From assembly GCA_030834835.1 (NCBI GenBank), contig JAUQXD010000306.1:1-7791 (forward strand): a DNA stretch of 7,791 nucleotides, written 5' to 3'. The notes under the pieces are model-generated. The model searched no databases and was not told the origin of the DNA. It worked only from the letters and a program-made list of their open reading frames with translations. Every line of letters begins with the position of its first letter. The stretch's first letter is position 1. Positions 5,103 to 7,791 of this stretch are shown here, one piece after another. This DNA comes from Thermoflexales bacterium (GTDB taxonomy: Bacteria > Chloroflexota > Anaerolineae > Fen-1058). A program made the position numbers and the translations under genes.

Positions 5103-5930
5103 CTAATGATTCTGATTGAAGATCACATACGCCAGGTTTTCGCGCGGATCGCCCTTCATCTCGATCTCGATCACGGGTGACAGCGGTTGACCGTCATCGG
5201 TCAGTAACTGCAGATTCCACTTGCCAAAGGCCGGTTTATCACCCAGCGTAAACTCCCAGCCCGACGGCCCATATTGAATGGCCGTGCCGGACGGCAGTGT
5301 GCGGCCGTCGGCACCCACGGGATCATCGCCCCACAGACGCAGGATGATATTGGGCTGATGCTTGCGATCCAGCCCGAACACCAGGCCGGCGACTCCGGCC
5401 CAGTTGGTGCCGTACAACTGCGCGCGTTGATAGATCACTTCGGCGGTGTAGTTGAACGGCGACTTGGTCACGCTCAAGGTCACGATCGGGGTGGGCGTGC
5501 TCGATGGCGTCAGTGACGGCGGCAACGTCGGTCCGGTGCGGCGACCGGCGACCGTCGGCTCAGGTGTGTTCGTCGGTGGCTCGGTCGGCGTCTCAGCGGG
5601 CGTCGCCGTCGAAGTCGGCATCGCTGTCGGCGTATTGGTCGGACGCGCCGTGGCTGTTGCGGTGGGTGTCGCGGTAGGCGTACCCGTTGGCTGCGGAACC
5701 GGGGTCGGCTCCAGGGCAATCGGGGGCAGCGGATTGAGTGGGAAGGCGGGGAATAACAAGATCGCCAGGTAACAGATCAGCACAATCGGCGTCAGGACCA
5801 GCAGGAGCAGCGTCAATTGATTGAACAGTTGGGTGCGATCTTTGACGACCGTGGCCTCATCCGCCTGCGCATCGACGGGTGCTTCGGACTGCCGCGCCTG
5901 ATTGAATAGACGAATCCGTGATTTTGCCAT
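5103..5930 (-). CDS. Membrane-anchored Pro/Thr-stalk protein, paralog 1 (cysteine-free head)
   Basis: 275 residues, unknown function. A cytoplasmic tail of about 35 residues is followed by one membrane helix (39-60, with C53), then the motif FPAFPLNPLPP. Next comes a long Pro/Thr stalk (about 74-150) and a C-terminal domain of about 120 residues (155-275), probably an extracytoplasmic beta-sandwich. The helix has no signal-peptidase site, so an N-in anchored protein is expected. The head aligns with that of the next gene upstream: SPFNYT/SPFKFT, NWAGVAG/NWGGVGG, and the C-terminal ends LAYVIFNQNH/LALIIFQRNH. Two cysteines of the paralog are replaced by G174 and P262. The start lies three bases after the upstream stop, with no Shine-Dalgarno, so translation is probably coupled. 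It is the last gene of the operon. The tail carries a near repeat, RLFNQ and QLFNQ. Confidence 0.85.
   Translation of the reverse strand: MAKSRIRLFNQARQSEAPVDAQADEATVVKDRTQLFNQLTLLLLVLTPIVLICYLAILLFPAFPLNPLPPIALEPTPVPQPTGTPTATPTATATARPTNTPTAMPTSTATPAETPTEPPTNTPEPTVAGRRTGPTLPPSLTPSSTPTPIVTLSVTKSPFNYTAEVIYQRAQLYGTNWAGVAGLVFGLDRKHQPNIILRLWGDDPVGADGRTLPSGTAIQYGPSGWEFTLGDKPAFGKWNLQLLTDDGQPLSPVIEIEMKGDPRENLAYVIFNQNH
5481..5711 (-). repeat. Low-complexity DNA coding the stalk of paralog 1
   Basis: Degenerate Pro-Thr-Ala-Thr codon runs give GTNGGNGTN patterns on the plus strand. They produce long open frames on the opposite strand that are not genes. Confidence 0.7.
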
Positions 5931-5933
5931 GAC

Positions 5934-6641
5934 TTAATGATTCCGTTGGAAAATGATCAGCGCCAGATCGCGCGAACAGTCGTTGTACATTCGAAACTTC
6001 ACCACCGCCGAGGCGGGGCGACCGTTCTCATACACGACCACGTTAAACTCAAAATCGCCCGGCGCGCCGATGTACAATTCGTAGGCTGCGTCGCCGTTAT
6101 AAAACTTGTTGATGCGCGCATCGCTGCCCGACACAAATACTTTTCTATCTTGCTCGGAAATCGGACCGCCCCAGCCCACCACGGTCACGCCCGGCAACGG
6201 CGAGCCATCAACGTTAAGCACCTGGCCGCCCACCCCGCCCCAGTTGCCGCACGCCGCGCCGTAGGGATCAGACGTCAGTACGGGCGCCGTGCTGGTGAAC
6301 TTAAACGGCGAGCGCGTCGGGATGCGCGGATCGATCGTGGGCGTGGGGATGATCGTCGGCGTGCGCGTGGGCCGCGTCGTCGCGGTCGGCTCGGGCGTAA
6401 ACGTCGCGCGCGGCCCGATCGGACTGGTCACCACCACCGCCGTCGCCGTCCATGTGGGCGGCAAAGTGCCGGTGGCCGTCGCCGTCGGCGTGAGCGATGC
6501 CACCAGCGTGATGCTTTCCGGCCGAAACGGATTGAGCGGGATCTGCGGGAACAACAGGACGATCACGTAACACACCACCACGACGCCCGAAGCGATCAGG
6601 GTCAGGGTCGTCAGCCGATTCAGCATCCGGGTGTGTTTCAT
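5934..6641 (-). CDS. Membrane-anchored Pro/Thr-stalk protein, paralog 2 (head with cysteine pair)
   Basis: 235 residues, unknown function. A very short cytoplasmic tail (MKHTRMLNRL) precedes a membrane helix (about 11-32, with C24) and the motif FPQIPLNPFRPE, nearly the same as in paralog 1 (CY-x(5)-LFP, PLNP). The Pro/Thr stalk spans about 47-110 and contains TLPPTWTAT, also found in the third protein. The head (111-235) has CGNWGGVGG (C131) and NDCSRDLALIIF (C222), which could form an extracytoplasmic disulfide. The segment VLNVDGSPLPGVTV resembles the start of carboxypeptidase-regulatory-like or CnaB-like beta-sandwich domains, but this is a resemblance only. The gene starts five bases after the upstream stop with only a weak AAGG before the ATG, so coupling is likely. 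Its stop is followed by GTC and the ATG of paralog 1. Confidence 0.85.
   Translation of the reverse strand: MKHTRMLNRLTTLTLIASGVVVVCYVIVLLFPQIPLNPFRPESITLVASLTPTATATGTLPPTWTATAVVVTSPIGPRATFTPEPTATTRPTRTPTIIPTPTIDPRIPTRSPFKFTSTAPVLTSDPYGAACGNWGGVGGQVLNVDGSPLPGVTVVGWGGPISEQDRKVFVSGSDARINKFYNGDAAYELYIGAPGDFEFNVVVYENGRPASAVVKFRMYNDCSRDLALIIFQRNH
6312..6503 (-). repeat. Low-complexity DNA coding the stalk of paralog 2
   Basis: Same degenerate Pro/Thr codon pattern as in the other two genes. The opposite-strand frames here are shadows. Confidence 0.65.
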
Positions 6642-6646
6642 CGGCC

Positions 6647-7336
6647 TTAGTGCTCAAAGAAATACGGATCGGGCGGCGGGCAGACATTGGCGATGACCTT
6701 GCCTTCTTTGTTGACGCGGATCAAGCCGATCGTCCAGTTGAAGCGCCCGCCTGGATAGATGCCCCACACGCCAAACTGAAACTCGCAGAATGCGCCGCAG
6801 TTCTTATTCTTGGGGTCAGCTTCGTCAGCCCAGCCGATCGAGCCCATGCCACTGCCCGGCGGATCGAGCAGCACGTCAAAGTGCTCGTTGGCAGCCAACG
6901 CGCGGCCAAACACCCAGGTCACCGTCACGGGATCATACTGCGCGTAATGTTGACCGGGGGGCGGCCCCAGCAGTTTCAGAGTCTTGCACATGTCTTCCGT
7001 CGCCGTCGGCGTCACGGTGGGCGTGGGCGTTTCCGTTGGCAGCGGCGTGCGCGTGGGACGCGGCGTGCGCGTGGGCGTCGTCGTCATCGTCGGGCGCGTC
7101 GGCGTCGGTGCAAAAGTCACCGGGGGCGTCGCCGTCCAGGTGGCGGGCAACGTTGGCCCGACGGTGGGCGTGGGCGCCAGCGTGGCCAACGCCAGCGTGT
7201 ACGGCGGAAACGGATTGAAGAACACACCCGGCGCGATCAAGATCACGCTAAAGAACAACAGCGCAAAAATGGTCAGGCCCAGCAGTAACAGCGTCAATCG
7301 ATCTAACACGCGCGAACGCGCACGGGTGCGGTCCAT
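6647..7336 (-). CDS. Membrane-anchored Pro/Thr-stalk protein with a different head domain
   Basis: 229 residues, unknown function. The basic tail MDRTRARSRVLDR is followed by one membrane helix (about 14-36), then NPFPP (41-45). The stalk (about 54-115) contains TLPATWTAT, matching paralog 2. Anchor and stalk are therefore of the same family. The head (116-229) is not visibly related to the other two: LLGPPPGQHYAQYDPVTVTW followed by NEHFDVLL and GRFNWTIGLIRV reads like an immunoglobulin/fibronectin-type fold. It has four cysteines (C117, C180, C184, C219) that could form two disulfides outside the cell. The ATG at 7336 has AGGGGA at 7343-7348, six bases upstream, the best Shine-Dalgarno of the three genes. 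It therefore probably provides ribosome entry for the cluster. The gene begins 16 bases after the parvulin stop. Confidence 0.85.
   Translation of the reverse strand: MDRTRARSRVLDRLTLLLLGLTIFALLFFSVILIAPGVFFNPFPPYTLALATLAPTPTVGPTLPATWTATPPVTFAPTPTRPTMTTTPTRTPRPTRTPLPTETPTPTVTPTATEDMCKTLKLLGPPPGQHYAQYDPVTVTWVFGRALAANEHFDVLLDPPGSGMGSIGWADEADPKNKNCGAFCEFQFGVWGIYPGGRFNWTIGLIRVNKEGKVIANVCPPPDPYFFEH
6992..7177 (-). repeat. Low-complexity DNA coding the stalk of the third protein
   Basis: Degenerate repeats for Thr-Pro-Thr-Arg-Thr-Pro type units (TPTRTPRPTRTP). Confidence 0.65.
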
Positions 7337-7342
7337 TGGGTA

Positions 7343-7348
7343 TCCCCT
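7343..7348 (-). promoter_or_regulatory. Shine-Dalgarno of the first stalk-protein gene
   Basis: AGGGGA on the minus strand, six bases before the ATG at 7334-7336. Confidence 0.65.
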
Positions 7349-7352
7349 AACT

Positions 7353-7791
7353 TTATTGGCCGGCCAATCGTTCTACTTGAGCTGCCGCTCGTAATCCGCT
7401 TAACCACTGCTCAACGGCCTGCTGCTGAATCTTCAGCAACTGATCGGCGTCTGGCTGACGGTTGGCATCGCGCTCCAACACCTGTACGAGGTGGAAACCA
7501 AAGGCGCTTTGAATCACGCCGCTGATCTGCCCTGGCTGCAAGTTGAACGCCGCATCTTCCACTTCTTTAGAGATCAACACGCCACGCGGGAACCAGCCCA
7601 GATCGCCGCCGCTGGCCTTAGTCAGCGTATCCTGCGACGACTGCTGCGCCACCTGCCCGAAATCAGCGCCGGCAGTGATCTGCGCCAGCAGCGCTTCAGC
7701 CGCCGCCGCCGAATCCACCAGAATGTGGCGCGCATGAATCTGATCGGATTGAGCGCCCAGGCTGGCAATCACGCGATCGCGCATCAGGTTG
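7353..7791 (-). CDS. Parvulin-type peptidyl-prolyl isomerase (PpiC/PrsA/SurA-like), 5' end outside window
   Basis: The frame is open through the window edge (residues N-L precede the first visible Met), so the N-terminal chaperone part and any signal or membrane anchor are missing. The visible part holds a whole rotamase domain: IHARHILV, then a helix with LLAQITAGADFGQVAQQSS, then GGDLGWFPRG, and the closing FNLQPGQISGVIQSAFGFHLVQVLE. These are the conserved parvulin blocks including both active-site histidine regions. A C-terminal helical tail of about 40 residues (ending QWLSGLRAAAQVERLAGQ) follows. In other bacteria such proteins catalyse proline isomerisation in exported proteins outside the cytoplasmic membrane. 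The three downstream genes encode proline-rich exported segments, so a folding role for them is a reasonable inference. Confidence 0.9.
   Translation of the reverse strand, partial: NLMRDRVIASLGAQSDQIHARHILVDSAAAAEALLAQITAGADFGQVAQQSSQDTLTKASGGDLGWFPRGVLISKEVEDAAFNLQPGQISGVIQSAFGFHLVQVLERDANRQPDADQLLKIQQQAVEQWLSGLRAAAQVERLAGQ

Noticed and set aside
6650..7288. Long plus-strand open frames opposite the stalk-protein genes (also at 5452-5772, 5937-6650, 6289-6570 and 6984-7394)
   Set aside because: They translate as Arg-rich or Val-Gly-Val-Gly low-complexity sequence, the mirror of Pro/Thr codon repeats, with no domain or ribosome site. The minus-strand frames have helices, stalks and paralogous heads.

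Overview
The window looks like a chromosomal piece of an uncultured Chloroflexota bacterium, most likely of the Anaerolineae type. The reasons are its GC-rich coding DNA, a KdpD/KdpE-type pair, and a run of membrane-anchored proteins with long Pro/Thr linkers, which are common in that group. The taxonomic call is an inference from gene style, not from a marker gene.

Layout: (1) 1-1194, plus strand: the C-terminal end of a KdpD-like sensor kinase overlapping a complete KdpE-like response regulator by four bases. (2) 1258-1689: a tRNA cluster. tRNA-Gly(UCC) is on the minus strand; tRNA-Phe(GAA) and tRNA-Gly(GCC) are on the plus strand. The two transcription units are divergent, each has a very good sigma-70 type promoter, and each ends in a hairpin. 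(3) 1747-1830: an imperfect palindromic repeat of the CGTCATTGCGAG type, lying directly upstream of (4) holB (DNA polymerase III delta'), which has a -10 box placed so that its mRNA should be leaderless. (5) 2866-2912: a hairpin and four degenerate heptamers between two convergent genes. (6) 2917-4948, minus strand: an MFS transporter followed by a PHP-family phosphoesterase. (7) 5103-7791, minus strand: an apparent operon of a parvulin-type foldase (5' end outside the window) followed by three small proteins. Each of the three has a short cytoplasmic tail, one membrane helix, a Pro/Thr-rich stalk and a C-terminal extracytoplasmic domain.

How it fits together: most of the window is housekeeping (two-component signalling, tRNAs, replication clamp loading, nucleotide turnover). 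The accessory-looking part is region 7. Three genes share one anchor-and-stalk design but carry two different head domains, and they are packed with 3- to 16-base gaps behind a peptidyl-prolyl isomerase. Two of the heads are homologous, and one of these has lost both members of what looks like a disulfide pair. This is the best candidate for something undescribed, but nothing in the sequence fixes its function. I found no CRISPR array, transposase, phage gene or defence system.
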